Source of the DNA: Mesorhizobium shangrilense
GTDB taxonomy: Bacteria; Pseudomonadota; Alphaproteobacteria; Rhizobiales; Rhizobiaceae
Assembly: GCF_040537815.1 (NCBI RefSeq)
Contig: NZ_JBEWSZ010000007.1
Location: 62,001 to 126,000 of the forward strand
Direction of reading: 5' to 3'
Length of the DNA stretch: 64,000 bases
The translations under genes and the position numbers were made by a program. The notes below the pieces were generated by a model. That model made no database searches. It worked only from the letters and a program-made list of their open reading frames with translations, and was not told the origin of the DNA. This document shows, one piece after another, positions 52,426 to 62,163 of the stretch (its first letter is position 1; each line of letters starts with the position of its first letter).

Positions 52426-53037
52426 TGTGTATCTCCCTTCGTCTGACAACGAAGAGGAAGACGCTCTGTTGTTAACGCTGCCGGCCAACTATGGCCGGCA
52501 CGGCGATGCTCTGTTGAATCGCTGGTGGGGAGCAGACTCATCTGCCGGCGCTTCCTCATTCGGAAAGATGTGCGCTATCGCGTATTACATGGAAGACCCG
52601 GGCATGGTTTCAAGTGCTGCGGGCGGCACTGGTGCAGCGTTTGAGCTCCTTTGTTTCAGACCTCGCGCACGGTATGCTGACAACAAATGATTGATGCGGA
52701 CACTTCAGAAATGCCGAGGTTGGGCACCGTGCATCATGATCACTGACAGGTTCCGACTTCCCAGGCCTCAAGGGCTTCTGCATCCCCCAAAGATTGCAAA
52801 CAACCTGTTAGTCAGCGCTTATCAAGCAGAGGAATCTCGCATCGCTTGCCGCTCAGACGGTATTGCAGCCAGTTCGCAACGCTCACCGATGTCACCTGGA
52901 AATGGCGAAAGTGACGAGACAGACAGGCAGCTTATGCAAGTCCTGATCAAGTTCGAGTTGCGGACGCACTAGCCAGCGCTACAAGGCTAGCCTTTCCACA
53001 ATGCGGGCCGTTTGTTGTCTTTTTACAGAAGATACGA
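52426..53037. other. Gene-free stretch upstream of formate dehydrogenase
   Basis: About 600 bp without a convincing gene on either strand. Frames such as 52691-52972 lack ribosome sites and family features. The first part should carry the formate dehydrogenase promoter. Confidence 0.4.
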
Positions 53038-53069
53038 AAACGCCGCTCGACCGGAAGGGAGCGGCGTTT
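53038..53069 (-). terminator. Intrinsic-type hairpin, minus strand
   Basis: AAACGCCGCTC and GAGCGGCGTTT form a perfect 11-bp stem with a 10-nt loop; on the minus strand it is followed by TTTTCG. It would terminate minus-strand transcription coming from the tRNA-like 3' end at 53108-53135 or beyond. Confidence 0.65.
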
Positions 53070-53107
53070 ACCAAGTGTGGTGTCCTACCCTAGACGAAAC
53101 CCCGATT

Positions 53108-53135
53108 TGGTCGGGGCCGTCGGACTTGAACCGAC
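53108..53135 (-). ncRNA. tRNA-like 3' end with encoded CCA
   Basis: Minus strand: GTCGG-TTCAAGT-CCGAC is a perfect 5-bp T-arm with canonical loop, followed by GGCCCCG, A and CCA. This is the exact 3' layout of a tRNA or tmRNA. No matching 5' acceptor strand (CGGGGCC) or anticodon arm was found within 90 nt upstream, and the DNA is followed by a small CCCCGA/TCGGGG hairpin and then the larger terminator. Best read as a tRNA or tmRNA remnant, or a tRNA-like att scar. Confidence 0.5.
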
Positions 53136-53474
53136 GTTTCCAGCTTGTTCGCTATCAGTCTATAAGTGGTGTTTTCCTGTCGTCCTTGCAAGCGCCATCG
53201 GCGCAGCTTTGCAGGGTGTGCAAGGATAGTCGGAGTCGATACAATTCCATCCGAATTCCGCAATTGAACGACCGCTGCTTTCCGGCTTCCGTGACGCGCA
53301 CACTTGCTGGTTCTGCCGTCAGCAACGTCATCAATCGACCGGTCGCGTTCGACGCGGCTCGGAACGGCGATGATGCAACGATATCCTGACTCGCCGTAAC
53401 GGCAGACGCTGGCCCTGTCGCCTAACTGCTCCGCCACTGTTTTCAGCGGAGCCATAAGCCCGCGCCGAAAAATA

Positions 53475-53819
53475 CTAGAAGCCCCGCTCCTGCGGGGTTT
53501 TTCGTTGGGGGAAGCGTTGCGGCGACATCGACGGGTGATCCGCAGGAGAGGGAGCAGCGCCAGAGATCAGCGATGCGGCTTGGTCGGCACAAGACGACGG
53601 CAGGCCAACCTCACCAAGCCACTCGTCGTAGTGATGGTTTAGGGCCAACAACAACTCGTCTGGCTGATCCATGCCGCTTTGGAACAACTCGATGATTTGA
53701 CGGCCAAGACGTTCCCTGGCCGGATCACCCACTGCTATCCCGGCCTGATGGCAATAATCATCGACCACTGTGGCCAGTATTGAAAGCTGCTTTGAGTCCG
53801 CTGAGTCATTGAACGTCAT
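53475..53819 (-). CDS. Conserved hypothetical protein
   Basis: A 114-residue protein with a good GGGAG site before the ATG. Helices are obvious (SKQLSILATVVDDYCHQAG, RERLGRQIIELFQSGMDQ, PDELLLALNHHYDEWL); the tail is proline-rich and probably disordered. Rhizobial proteins of this type are annotated only as hypothetical. Its last codons overlap a CCCCGC-TCCT-GCGGGG hairpin with TTTTT on the plus strand. Confidence 0.68.
   Translation of the reverse strand: MTFNDSADSKQLSILATVVDDYCHQAGIAVGDPARERLGRQIIELFQSGMDQPDELLLALNHHYDEWLGEVGLPSSCADQAASLISGAAPSPADHPSMSPQRFPQRKTPQERGF
53482..53502 (+). terminator. Intrinsic terminator, plus strand
   Basis: CCCCGC-TCCT-GCGGGG with TTTTT directly after it. 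It lies inside the last codons of the minus-strand gene, so it can act from the plus strand, but no plus-strand gene is recognised upstream. A minus-strand role is also possible, because the hairpin is symmetrical. Confidence 0.55.
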
Positions 53820-53879
53820 TATCGCTTCTCCCTTTGTTGGGCGAAAGCGTGGTGGTCTCTTCCACTCGCCGGCTTGCCG

Positions 53880-54126
53880 GGAAGGTGCAGGCGACCATCG
53901 ATATATAGTGTGCCGGTTTGGTACATACGACTCAATTTGAACTCGTTGGCAGCCTTCATGACGATGAAGGCCGGACTGTTGATCAGGTCGTGCGCCCTGA
54001 GCAGACGATAGACCGAAGCCTCATCGACGCTCGCCCGCCGCCGGTATCGGCGTCATGAAGTTCGAGCGGCAATACTTCACCATGCCCTCGACCTTGCCCT
54101 TGTCGTTCCCCTTTGGCGGGAGCGCA
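53880..54126 (-). mobile_element. Fused remnants of IS21 (IstA) and IS3 (OrfB) transposases
   Basis: At about 54041-54126 the minus strand reads LPPKGNDKGKVEGMVKYCRS then NFMTPIP, a core stretch of IS21 IstA. It is joined at about 54032 to SVDEASVYRLLRAHDLINSP, AFIVMKAANEFK, a stretch of IS3-family OrfB. Neither continues beyond 30-35 codons. Two unrelated transposases spliced together, so a deletion hot spot. Confidence 0.75.
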
Positions 54127-54147
54127 CTAGCCGAAGAAGCTCTTTAA

Positions 54148-55068
54148 TCAGTGATCCCACAATATCTCCTGGAGCATTTCCTCGAGCGAGTACGGCGAAA
54201 TTCCAAGTTCTCCAAATCCCGGCATCTCCGGCGATGACACGTTGTCGACCTGCATCAGTTCCACTTGATTCCGAGTGACGGGCGGGCTCGGGAGCATTTC
54301 GGCGAACCAAGCCAGCGCGTGCCAAGCGGCAAATGGGATTGGAATCAGTTTGGGCTTAAGACCGGCTTCGTGCGCAACGGCTCTGAGAAATTCCTTGTAA
54401 GAGTAGACGCGAGGACCGCCGCACTCATACGTGATCGCATGCGTTTCCGTCCCCTGCAGCACTCTTGCGGTCGCCTCTGCCACATCGCCCACATAGGCCG
54501 GCTGCAATCTCGTCAGGCCGCGACCGAACATCGGATAGATTGGAAGCCGGCGGAGAAGTTTGAGGATAATGGTGAAAAACGCGTCATCCGGTCCGAACAT
54601 CACCGCCGGGCGGATGATAGTGGCGTCAGCAAACGCGGCACGCACCACCAGTTCGCCTTCGCCACGCTTGCGGATGTAGAGCGACGGCGAGGCAACATCG
54701 GAGCCGATTCCTGAAATGTGAGCGAGCCGTTCGACGCCAGCTCGGTGTGCTTGGGCTGCAACCCGCCGAGCTGACTCGACATGCACGGAATGAAAGGTCT
54801 CCTGTCCCTGTTCGACATAAAGACTGACCGCATTTACAACACCGTAAGCACCGGCAAGTGCATCGGCGATCGCCCGCTCATCGTGGATATTGGCTTCGAC
54901 CGATTGAAGTTGCGGATCATCAGAACCAAACAGCTTCTTGGCCCGTTCCGGATGTCTTGATGCAATCCGAACGAAAAACTCACCATCGCGGAGATGCCGA
55001 ACAACGCGGCGGCCGAGAAACCCGGTTCCACCGAACACGGTGACGACGCGATGGTTCATGGCAGCCAT
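54148..55068 (-). CDS. NAD(P)-binding protein related to complex I NDUFA9
   Basis: A 306-residue atypical short-chain dehydrogenase. The dinucleotide fold VVTVFGGTGFLGRRVVRHLR opens the protein, and the region LPIYPMFGRGLTRLQPAYVG is typical of the NDUFA9-like (complex I assembly-associated) branch. It has no clear Ser-Tyr-Lys triad, as usual for this group. Start is at 55068 or 9 bp inside. Its neighbours include two nuoD sequences, which fits a past nuo-related context. Confidence 0.88.
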   Translation of the reverse strand: MAAMNHRVVTVFGGTGFLGRRVVRHLRDGEFFVRIASRHPERAKKLFGSDDPQLQSVEANIHDERAIADALAGAYGVVNAVSLYVEQGQETFHSVHVESARRVAAQAHRAGVERLAHISGIGSDVASPSLYIRKRGEGELVVRAAFADATIIRPAVMFGPDDAFFTIILKLLRRLPIYPMFGRGLTRLQPAYVGDVAEATARVLQGTETHAITYECGGPRVYSYKEFLRAVAHEAGLKPKLIPIPFAAWHALAWFAEMLPSPPVTRNQVELMQVDNVSSPEMPGFGELGISPYSLEEMLQEILWDH

Positions 55069-55135
55069 GGCTTAGACTTTGTCAGCTCATGTCGGCCGTC
55101 TCGACCCGGCGGTTCAGGTCATGTGGGCGGCACGC

Positions 55136-55462
55136 CTACTGACCACTATCTATCACCTGGGCTACCTCGTACAGATTGGAATCGATCTCGTCCGGCAACT
55201 GATCGAAATGACCCCACTCCTTCCGGAATTCCGGCGATTGATGAGCCGATCGCAAGAGATCGCGATTCTGCCATTGGACGTAGCTGACGATGCGCCGCTC
55301 GTCGAAGCTGCGATGCAGGCTGATTGAGATGAAGCCAGGCTGGCGCGCCATAAAGCGCGCCCGCTCGGTCATGACGGACAATGCCTCGGCCTGCTTGTCC
55401 GGTTCAGAATTGACGATGGTGATTTGGGTGACGGGTTGATTGTCGGTTCGGATGTGTGGCAT
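55136..55462 (-). CDS. Antibiotic-biosynthesis monooxygenase-like (ABM) protein
   Basis: A 108-residue dimeric alpha+beta-barrel protein. ITIVNSEPDKQAEALSVMTE and PGFISISLHRSFDERRIVSY are the family's first strand/helix and beta-hairpin. The ATG at 55462 has AGGT upstream; a GTG at 55501 overlaps the previous stop as GTGA and could also start it. ABM proteins act on quinones or heme or have no known substrate. It follows the pterin dehydratase gene. Confidence 0.82.
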   Translation of the reverse strand: MPHIRTDNQPVTQITIVNSEPDKQAEALSVMTERARFMARQPGFISISLHRSFDERRIVSYVQWQNRDLLRSAHQSPEFRKEWGHFDQLPDEIDSNLYEVAQVIDSGQ

Positions 55463-55497
55463 AGGGACCTCGCTAGATTGGCAATGGATTTGCCGTG

Positions 55498-55863
55498 TCA
55501 CTGCTGGCGGTCGAGGGGCCGCCCCGAGCGATCGAGCACCCGATCGATCTTGCTCGCCATGATGAAATCGTTCTCGTGCAGTCCTTTGATCTTCTTGGTG
55601 CTCAGGGAAACCGTCACATAACCCCAGCCGAAGCTGATGTCGGGGTGATGGCCCTCGGTTTCGGCGAGCTCACCGATCTCCTGAACAAGGGCGAGCGCGT
55701 CCCGGAAATTGCGGCATCGAAAGCTCCGCTGGATGCGGTGGGCATCGTCACCCAGCTCCCAATCAGGAGCCTGTGCCTGGAAGCGTTGGGCTTCATCACG
55801 CGTGAGCGGTGGGACGCCGCCGCGACAAGGCGTACATGTTTTCTCGGCAAGAGGGTCGGTCAT
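55498..55863 (-). CDS. phhB: Pterin-4a-carbinolamine dehydratase
   Basis: A 121-residue enzyme that recycles tetrahydrobiopterin after aromatic amino-acid hydroxylation. EGHHPDISFGWGYVTVSLST carries the paired histidines and the conserved W/Y/V strand. Its length is normal. No phenylalanine hydroxylase gene is near, so the partner must be elsewhere or the protein acts in molybdopterin or other pterin metabolism. Overlaps or abuts the ABM-like gene. Confidence 0.93.
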   Translation of the reverse strand: MTDPLAEKTCTPCRGGVPPLTRDEAQRFQAQAPDWELGDDAHRIQRSFRCRNFRDALALVQEIGELAETEGHHPDISFGWGYVTVSLSTKKIKGLHENDFIMASKIDRVLDRSGRPLDRQQ

Positions 55864-55914
55864 GTTCTTGTCTCCAAGACCATTTTTAGCAGCAAAAACG
55901 ACAGCGACGAGCGC

Positions 55915-55989
55915 CTATCGATCGATCTCCCCGAACACGATGTCGAGCGAACCGATGATCGCCGAGATATCGGCTCGTAAATGCCCGCG
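55915..55989 (-). pseudogene. nuoD 3' remnant
   Basis: On the minus strand the frame [20 protein letters not shown] followed by GEIDR and a TAG stop matches the last 25 codons of the complete nuoD gene at 62732 ([20 protein letters not shown], then EIDR). It is preceded by the end of groEL, with no further nuoD sequence. An old duplication or insertion left only this tail. Confidence 0.85.
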
Positions 55990-56031
55990 TCGCTGGCCTT
56001 CCGTCGTCCTGGCTATAGTTTCAGGCGCCGC

Positions 56032-57690
<1,659 letters not shown>

Positions 57691-57725
57691 TCAGTCTAGA
57701 AATTAGGAGAGCGCAAATCGCCCGG

Positions 57726-58040
57726 TCAGGCGGCTTTCTTGGCCGCTTTGGTCTTCTCGACGATGCCCATAATGTCGCTCTCCTTCATGATCAGGAGATC
57801 CTCGCCGTCGATCTTGACCTCCGTGCCGGACCATTTGCCGAACAGGATGAGATCGCCGGCCTTGACGTCGAGCGGGATCAGCTTGCCGCTCTCATCACGC
57901 GAGCCCGGGCCGACGGCGATCACTTCGCCTTCCTGAGGCTTTTCCTTGGCGGTGTCGGGAATGATGATTCCGCCCTTGGATTTGTTGTCGCCTTCAGCGC
58001 GCCGAATGACGACGCGGTCGTGGAGTGGTCGGAATTTCAT
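57726..58040 (-). CDS. groES: Co-chaperonin GroES
   Basis: A 104-residue co-chaperonin. [20 protein letters not shown] is the family start, followed by the mobile loop [16 protein letters not shown] and [20 protein letters not shown]. The start at 58040 is chosen over 58082 because it begins with the usual MKFRPLHDR. It precedes groEL by 50 bp and follows the CIRCE element by 56 bp. Confidence 0.97.
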   Translation of the reverse strand: MKFRPLHDRVVIRRAEGDNKSKGGIIIPDTAKEKPQEGEVIAVGPGSRDESGKLIPLDVKAGDLILFGKWSGTEVKIDGEDLLIMKESDIMGIVEKTKAAKKAA

Positions 58041-58096
58041 TGGGGGTTCTTTCTGCCGCCGCACATAGAGCGACTGCAACACTTAAGATAGCCCCT

Positions 58097-58123
58097 TTGG
58101 CACTCGAATGATAGGAGTGCCAA
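58097..58123 (-). promoter_or_regulatory. CIRCE element (HrcA operator)
   Basis: TTGGCACTC (58097-58105), nine bases and GAGTGCCAA (58115-58123) form a perfect inverted repeat of the CIRCE class (consensus TTAGCACTC-N9-GAGTGCTAA). It lies 56 bp upstream of groES, where HrcA represses heat-shock chaperonin operons. Confidence 0.95.
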
Positions 58124-58366
58124 ATTTTCCAGGCTTGCCTGGCGACGCGTTCATTCACCTGCCGGCAATCGCCCTGCAGAGTTCGGCGCAACAGATGGTG
58201 CAGCTCAGCCCAGCCGACCTCGACGCCGCTCTCGAAAAGGACCTTGGATATTCATGACCGTACCATCCCTCATGCAACGCAGCCTTCCCGCGTGGGGAGA
58301 GCTTGCCTGCGCTGCGGCTTTCCATGCGAGCCGCTTCAAAAATGATGCTGCGGAACGGCGCTGGCT
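58124..58366. other. Stretch between groESL promoter and hypothetical gene
   Basis: The two genes on both sides run leftward. Short frames here (for example 58141-58256 plus strand, ending PADLDAALEKDLGYS) look partly protein-like, but none has a start or family. The first bases should hold the groESL promoter. Confidence 0.35.
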
Positions 58367-58804
58367 TTATCCGAGGAACGCGGCGCGCAACCGAGCGAAC
58401 ACGCCGGGCTGTTTCCCGGCACGCACCGCACGGATGTGACGGGCGGCCGTAGCGGCGGTCACCGTCGCGCCAAAATGACAATAGCAGATGATCTCATGCA
58501 ATTGCCTGTCGGTCAGTTCGAAGAAGCGCTTTGCTTCGCCGTAGTTGTCGTTTTCCAACCCGGCGGCGCGGAGGACAGGATCCTCGAAAGCGACTGAGAT
58601 CGGCGAGCCGTCGCCGCGCATGGCCACGCGTGCTCTAACCGGCTGATACTCGGTCTGAGGCAGTGTCGAGAGACGCCGGTCAGGGTTCCGTTCGAGGAGC
58701 TCTGCCCAGCGTTCAAGACGTTCGCTGCGCGACATGGCTTGGCGCGGGTAGCCCTGATCGATTTCGGCGACGATCTGCAGTTGCTCGATCGTCTGGTGCT
58801 TCAT
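58367..58804 (-). CDS. Conserved hypothetical protein
   Basis: A 145-residue protein with a helical N-terminus (IEQLQIVAEIDQGYPRQAMS, RSERLERWAELLERNPDRRL) and a C-terminal half rich in His and Cys (TDRQLHEIICYCHFGATVT). No assigned domain. Rhizobial proteins of similar length and start are known only as hypothetical. It is on the same strand as groESL, upstream of it. Confidence 0.75.
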   Translation of the reverse strand: MKHQTIEQLQIVAEIDQGYPRQAMSRSERLERWAELLERNPDRRLSTLPQTEYQPVRARVAMRGDGSPISVAFEDPVLRAAGLENDNYGEAKRFFELTDRQLHEIICYCHFGATVTAATAARHIRAVRAGKQPGVFARLRAAFLG

Positions 58805-59163
58805 GTTGGCCTCCTATTCGAACAATAGTTGGTCCACGTATTTCCTACTTATACCCTGAGGCCAGCGTGACTCCAGCGGATCGTGAAGTCCAATCACGAT
58901 GATGCCTGGAGGGCTTCGTTCACGCAGATGTGGAGGCTTCGCAAAGATCCGGCCATTAATTTGGCGAACGCGGTCAAACGCGCGGCTGTTCGACGATGTT
59001 GGTCTGGAGTCCGTGCGATCGAGGTGATCGACGGGCAGAGTCTGTGCTGGAGTAGCCCGCTCCATTGCTGGCCGGGCAGCGGGATCGAGGGAGTGGCAGT
59101 TTAGCTTCGAAACCGCCGAAGGCCGGGCTGATGTGGAGTTCTCCGCCCGGTCGTTAGGCCCTT
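58805..59163. other. Gene-free stretch
   Basis: No convincing gene. The plus-strand frame 58883-59104 has no ribosome site and unusual Trp/Arg-rich content, and was rejected. Confidence 0.35.
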
Positions 59164-59370
59164 GTGGCTCCAGTGTACGACTTCCGGCACGACCTAGCGC
59201 CTGGCTACTCAGTAGGATCGCAGTTTGTCCGTGTCGAAACCATTATCGAAGTTACCCGGCCCGATGGCGGAGTGTTGCGGATTGCGCGCGATCCAAGGAC
59301 CGGTCCGTCCAACAAGTTGAGCGGAAGCCATCTCAAAAGCGGTCCAGGCTGTGCGTCGTCAGGATCGTAG
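59164..59370 (+). CDS. Questionable small protein
   Basis: 68 codons with a beta-type core (SVGSQFVRVETIIEVTRPDG, GVLRIARDP) that looks real, but the ends are poor and there is no clear ribosome site. It may be a fragment of a longer gene. Confidence 0.3.
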   Translation: MAPVYDFRHDLAPGYSVGSQFVRVETIIEVTRPDGGVLRIARDPRTGPSNKLSGSHLKSGPGCASSGS

Positions 59371-59462
59371 CCGAACCAGCGAAACAGCCAATCAGGTGTC
59401 CCTTCCTTCGACCTTTAGAGACTGAGCAGTCAGCTGCCTCCAAGCGAAAATGACGATCGCTC

Positions 59463-59582
59463 TCACTGCTGTGGCGCTGGTATCGGTGTGCCGCCAAACC
59501 AACCAGCCGCATACGCAATCGCGACCAATACCACGATCACGGCTACCACGCCGTACCAGAGGCGCCTGTCCTTGAGATCCAT
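59463..59582 (-). CDS. Very small single-pass membrane protein
   Basis: 39 residues beginning MDLKDRRLWYGVVAVIVVLV, with one transmembrane helix and a PIPAPQQ tail. The ribosome site AGGAGGT stands 5-6 nt before the ATG at 59582, among the strongest in the window. Likely a real micro-membrane protein; no function known. Confidence 0.72.
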   Translation of the reverse strand: MDLKDRRLWYGVVAVIVVLVAIAYAAGWFGGTPIPAPQQ

Positions 59583-59838
59583 CGTTACCTCCTGCCCGCT
59601 ACGTGTTGGCCACTGTGCGAATTCCTTGAACCTTTGGCCGTCATTTCCCAGATGAGCGACCCATTTGCCCTCTGGTAGGCACACAGTAGGCTGGATAAGG
59701 GTCTTTGAGACGCGCGCAATACGACCGCGCCGGCATGATCGCCAGCGGCCGCGACCGATGCCATCCAGCGCCCGTGTGATCGAAGCGGCGCGCGTTATCC
59801 TGATCTTCCAGCACGGCTCCGCGCAGCCGCACCCCTCA
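59583..59838. other. Gene-free stretch
   Basis: Nothing clear on either strand. The minus-strand frame here is only an upstream extension of the small membrane protein. Confidence 0.35.
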
Positions 59839-60513
59839 TTAGACCGTTTCGAGCCGACTGAACCGAACTGGGATGAGTTTCCGAGTCTTGAGTTGCCCTG
59901 CCGCATCCTTGTCGATGACAGTCAGCAACTGTACTTTTTCAGATCCCACAGGCAGAACCAGGCGTCCCCCTGGCTTGAGCTGCTCAAGCAAAGCCGGCGG
60001 CGTCGGCTCAGCCGCCACCGTGACCAGGATCTTCTCGAATGGGGCGTGCTCAGGCCAGCCACGAGACCCGTCTCCGACACGAATGCCGACATTGGAGGAG
60101 CCGAGGCCCTGCAGGAGAGACCCGGCATAGCTTGCGAATTCTTCGATGATTTCGACGCTCCAAACTTGCCCGGCGAGTTCCGCGAGGATTGCGGCTTGGT
60201 AGCCCAGGCCGGTGCCGATCTCCAGCACTGCCTCGTGCGGTTGGGGAGCAAGGAGATCGGTCATGAGAGCGACGATGAAGGGCTGCGAGACGGTTTTGTC
60301 GAAGCCGATCGGCAGCGGCATGTCCTCGTAGGCATAAGGCGCAAACGGGGCTGGCACGAAGCGATGCCGCGGCACCCGCCGCATCGCTGGCATCACCCGC
60401 TCATCGAGCGTCGCCTTGCCGAGTTCTTCGCTTGCAAGGTCGGCCTGGATTGCAATCACCTCGACCATGTGCCTGCGTAGAACCGCGAGGTGCTCTTCGT
60501 TCATCGGCTTCAT
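59839..60513 (-). CDS. pcm: Protein-L-isoaspartate O-methyltransferase
   Basis: A 224-residue SAM-dependent repair enzyme for isoaspartyl damage. VLEIGTGLGYQAAILAELAG is the SAM-binding motif I, and DKTVSQPFIVALMTDLL is the substrate-loop motif (pattern G..S.P..VA.M). It starts at MKPMNEEHL or at the internal Met. Protects long-lived proteins in stationary phase or in bacteroids. No operon partner. Confidence 0.95.
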   Translation of the reverse strand: MKPMNEEHLAVLRRHMVEVIAIQADLASEELGKATLDERVMPAMRRVPRHRFVPAPFAPYAYEDMPLPIGFDKTVSQPFIVALMTDLLAPQPHEAVLEIGTGLGYQAAILAELAGQVWSVEIIEEFASYAGSLLQGLGSSNVGIRVGDGSRGWPEHAPFEKILVTVAAEPTPPALLEQLKPGGRLVLPVGSEKVQLLTVIDKDAAGQLKTRKLIPVRFSRLETV

Positions 60514-60695
60514 GACGGTGGGGCGTTCCTCAACCAGTCTGCTGCCTGATAGCCTTATACCCTGTTCGTCTTGTCACAGTAACCATGTCGTCGAGAACGC
60601 GGCTTCGGTTGGGGCGGGTTGTACCGCCCTGCTATTTCGTCCCCGTCCTTGGTGCTCTCCCGTTCCTCGCACCGGGGGGTGGAACGGCGTGCGCA

Positions 60696-60803
60696 TCAGA
60701 AGCTCGCCAGCCAGGCGACAACACCGATATTGCGGATCGCCAGCCAGTTGAGCACCAATAGGCCGAACGCCAAAACGACGCCGAACCCTGCGCTGTCGCT
60801 CAC
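60696..60803 (-). CDS. Very small single-pass membrane protein
   Basis: 35 residues starting with GTG at 60803, with AAGGAG six bases upstream. DSAGFGVVLAFGLLVLNWLA forms one helix, followed by a short second hydrophobic stretch (IGVVAWLASF). Longer frames lack a site. It resembles the one at 59463 in size and setting. Confidence 0.6.
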   Translation of the reverse strand: MSDSAGFGVVLAFGLLVLNWLAIRNIGVVAWLASF

Positions 60804-61058
60804 CGGCTCCTTCCCGTGCTGATCGTGCGTGATCTGGTGATTGACGATGACCGAACCTGGGCGAGCCAGCAGCGCTATTCGCGCTGCAGGCGAGGCGAGG
60901 GCGAACGCCGGCACAGCCGGCGCGGCGCTTCCGTTGCATTTACGCCGCCTCCGGACCGTCACTACGGCGCTGTTTGGATGCGCGTTCCGGCCTCCGCTTC
61001 CGCCGAGGCCAGCAGTAGCGGCTCATTTCTCGAGCTTCCACGGACAACCGGAATAAAG

Positions 61059-61856
61059 CTAAAAATCGCGACTCGGTCCGTAGTCGCCGATTGGCGCGAC
61101 ATGCGAGACCAAGCCGGTCTCGGGCGACCAGGCGTGGAGCGCAAAGCCCGGAGGCTCGAGGATAAATCGGGTGGGCTGGCCCGGGCGAAGATCAAGCGCC
61201 AGCTGATGCGCCACTCCGGGCACAACGAAGCCGACCGTGCCGGCCCAGCGACGGGTGATGGGGCGATGGTGATGGCCGGCGACCACGCATTCAATTTCAG
61301 GATGGCTTTCGACAAGCCCCGCGAATGCGCTGTCGGTTCGGCACATCGTCGCGTCCATCCCGCTGACACCGGTAACGAAGGGTGGGTGATGCATGAAGAC
61401 CAGCGTCGGGCGACCGTCGCCTTCAGCGAGACGATCGGCAAACCAAGCCGCTCGTGCGGCGCAGATAGCACCGCCGACCTTTTCCGGCACCACCGTGTCG
61501 AGGCCGATGAGCCGAACTGGAAAATCCTCGACAACGTAATGCAGAAAATCCTCAGCTTGGCGCAGATAGGGATAGGCCGCGGCGAGGCCATCGCGCATCG
61601 CCTCGCGCCGGTCGTGATTGCCCGGAATAACGAATACCGGCATTGCCAGGCGCGACAAGATATCAACCACGAGACCGTACTCGTCCGGGCTCCCGCTATC
61701 GGCAAGATCGCCCGTGACGAGGACGCAATCGGGAACAGGGTCCAGGGCAGCGATCGTGGCAATGGCGCGCCGCGTCATGGCATTGGTGTCGATGCCAGCA
61801 TATACCATTTGGCCAACGGGATGGACATGGAAGTCGCTAATCTGCGCAACGAGCAT
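61059..61856 (-). CDS. CpdA-like metallophosphoesterase
   Basis: A 265-residue calcineurin-like phosphoesterase, class III phosphodiesterase type. Metal ligands are Asp8 and His10 (ISDFH), Asp50 (VTGDLAD), Asn80 and His81 (IPGNHD), then FMHHPPF and the GHHHRP motif. Cyclic-AMP or other cyclic phosphodiester hydrolysis is the usual role of CpdA-like enzymes; the substrate here is not determined. A cAMP link would matter for symbiotic regulation. Confidence 0.92.
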   Translation of the reverse strand: MLVAQISDFHVHPVGQMVYAGIDTNAMTRRAIATIAALDPVPDCVLVTGDLADSGSPDEYGLVVDILSRLAMPVFVIPGNHDRREAMRDGLAAAYPYLRQAEDFLHYVVEDFPVRLIGLDTVVPEKVGGAICAARAAWFADRLAEGDGRPTLVFMHHPPFVTGVSGMDATMCRTDSAFAGLVESHPEIECVVAGHHHRPITRRWAGTVGFVVPGVAHQLALDLRPGQPTRFILEPPGFALHAWSPETGLVSHVAPIGDYGPSRDF

Positions 61857-62036
61857 GGAAAGAAGTCCAAGTGGAGGGATAAGGGGGCGCCGGTTGGCGC
61901 CCGTGCGGTGAATGGAGTGGCGCCGATGCGGATCGGTACCTTACCTGCTCCGAAGCCGTGAGCTTTCGGAGCCCTGCTATCTCATCAGAGCCTGAGTTTC
62001 CAGGCAAGGCGTTCGGCCCATCCTCGGGGGGAGACC
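61857..62036. other. Gene-free stretch before MITE-like repeat
   Basis: The 282-codon minus-strand frame 61837-62685 spans this region but looks non-coding. Nothing else is seen. Confidence 0.35.
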
Positions 62037-62163
62037 GGTAATTTTGCGGGGGTAAATTCCGCCCCTTGATCGAGGTAATCCATTCGATCGTCGCGACGAA
62101 AACGACCGTGTTGGATCGGACCTTGCTGCCAATCCCTGTAGACACTACCCCAGCAAAATTACC
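62037..62163. repeat. MITE-like inverted repeat element
   Basis: GGTAATTTTGCGGGGGTA (62037-62054) and, inverted, GGTAATTTTGCTGGGGTA (62146-62163) match at 17 of 18 positions and enclose 91 bp with no gene. Similar GGTAATTTTGC arms occur at the ends of IS21-family elements, from memory. It could be a non-autonomous derivative or a solo pair of IS ends. Confidence 0.6.

Noticed and set aside
53090..53455. 121-codon minus-strand frame (MAPLKTVAEQLGDR...)
   Set aside because: It reads through the tRNA-like 3' end and has no family features, so translation is unlikely; an RNA or scar explanation fits better.
53000..53460. Permuted two-piece tmRNA
   Set aside because: The 3' CCA end is present, but only about 40 bp follow before a terminator, so no room exists for the coding piece, and no alanine-rich tag frame was seen.
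58883..59104. 73-codon plus-strand frame
   Set aside because: Trp/Arg/Cys-rich composition, no ribosome site and no homologue recalled.
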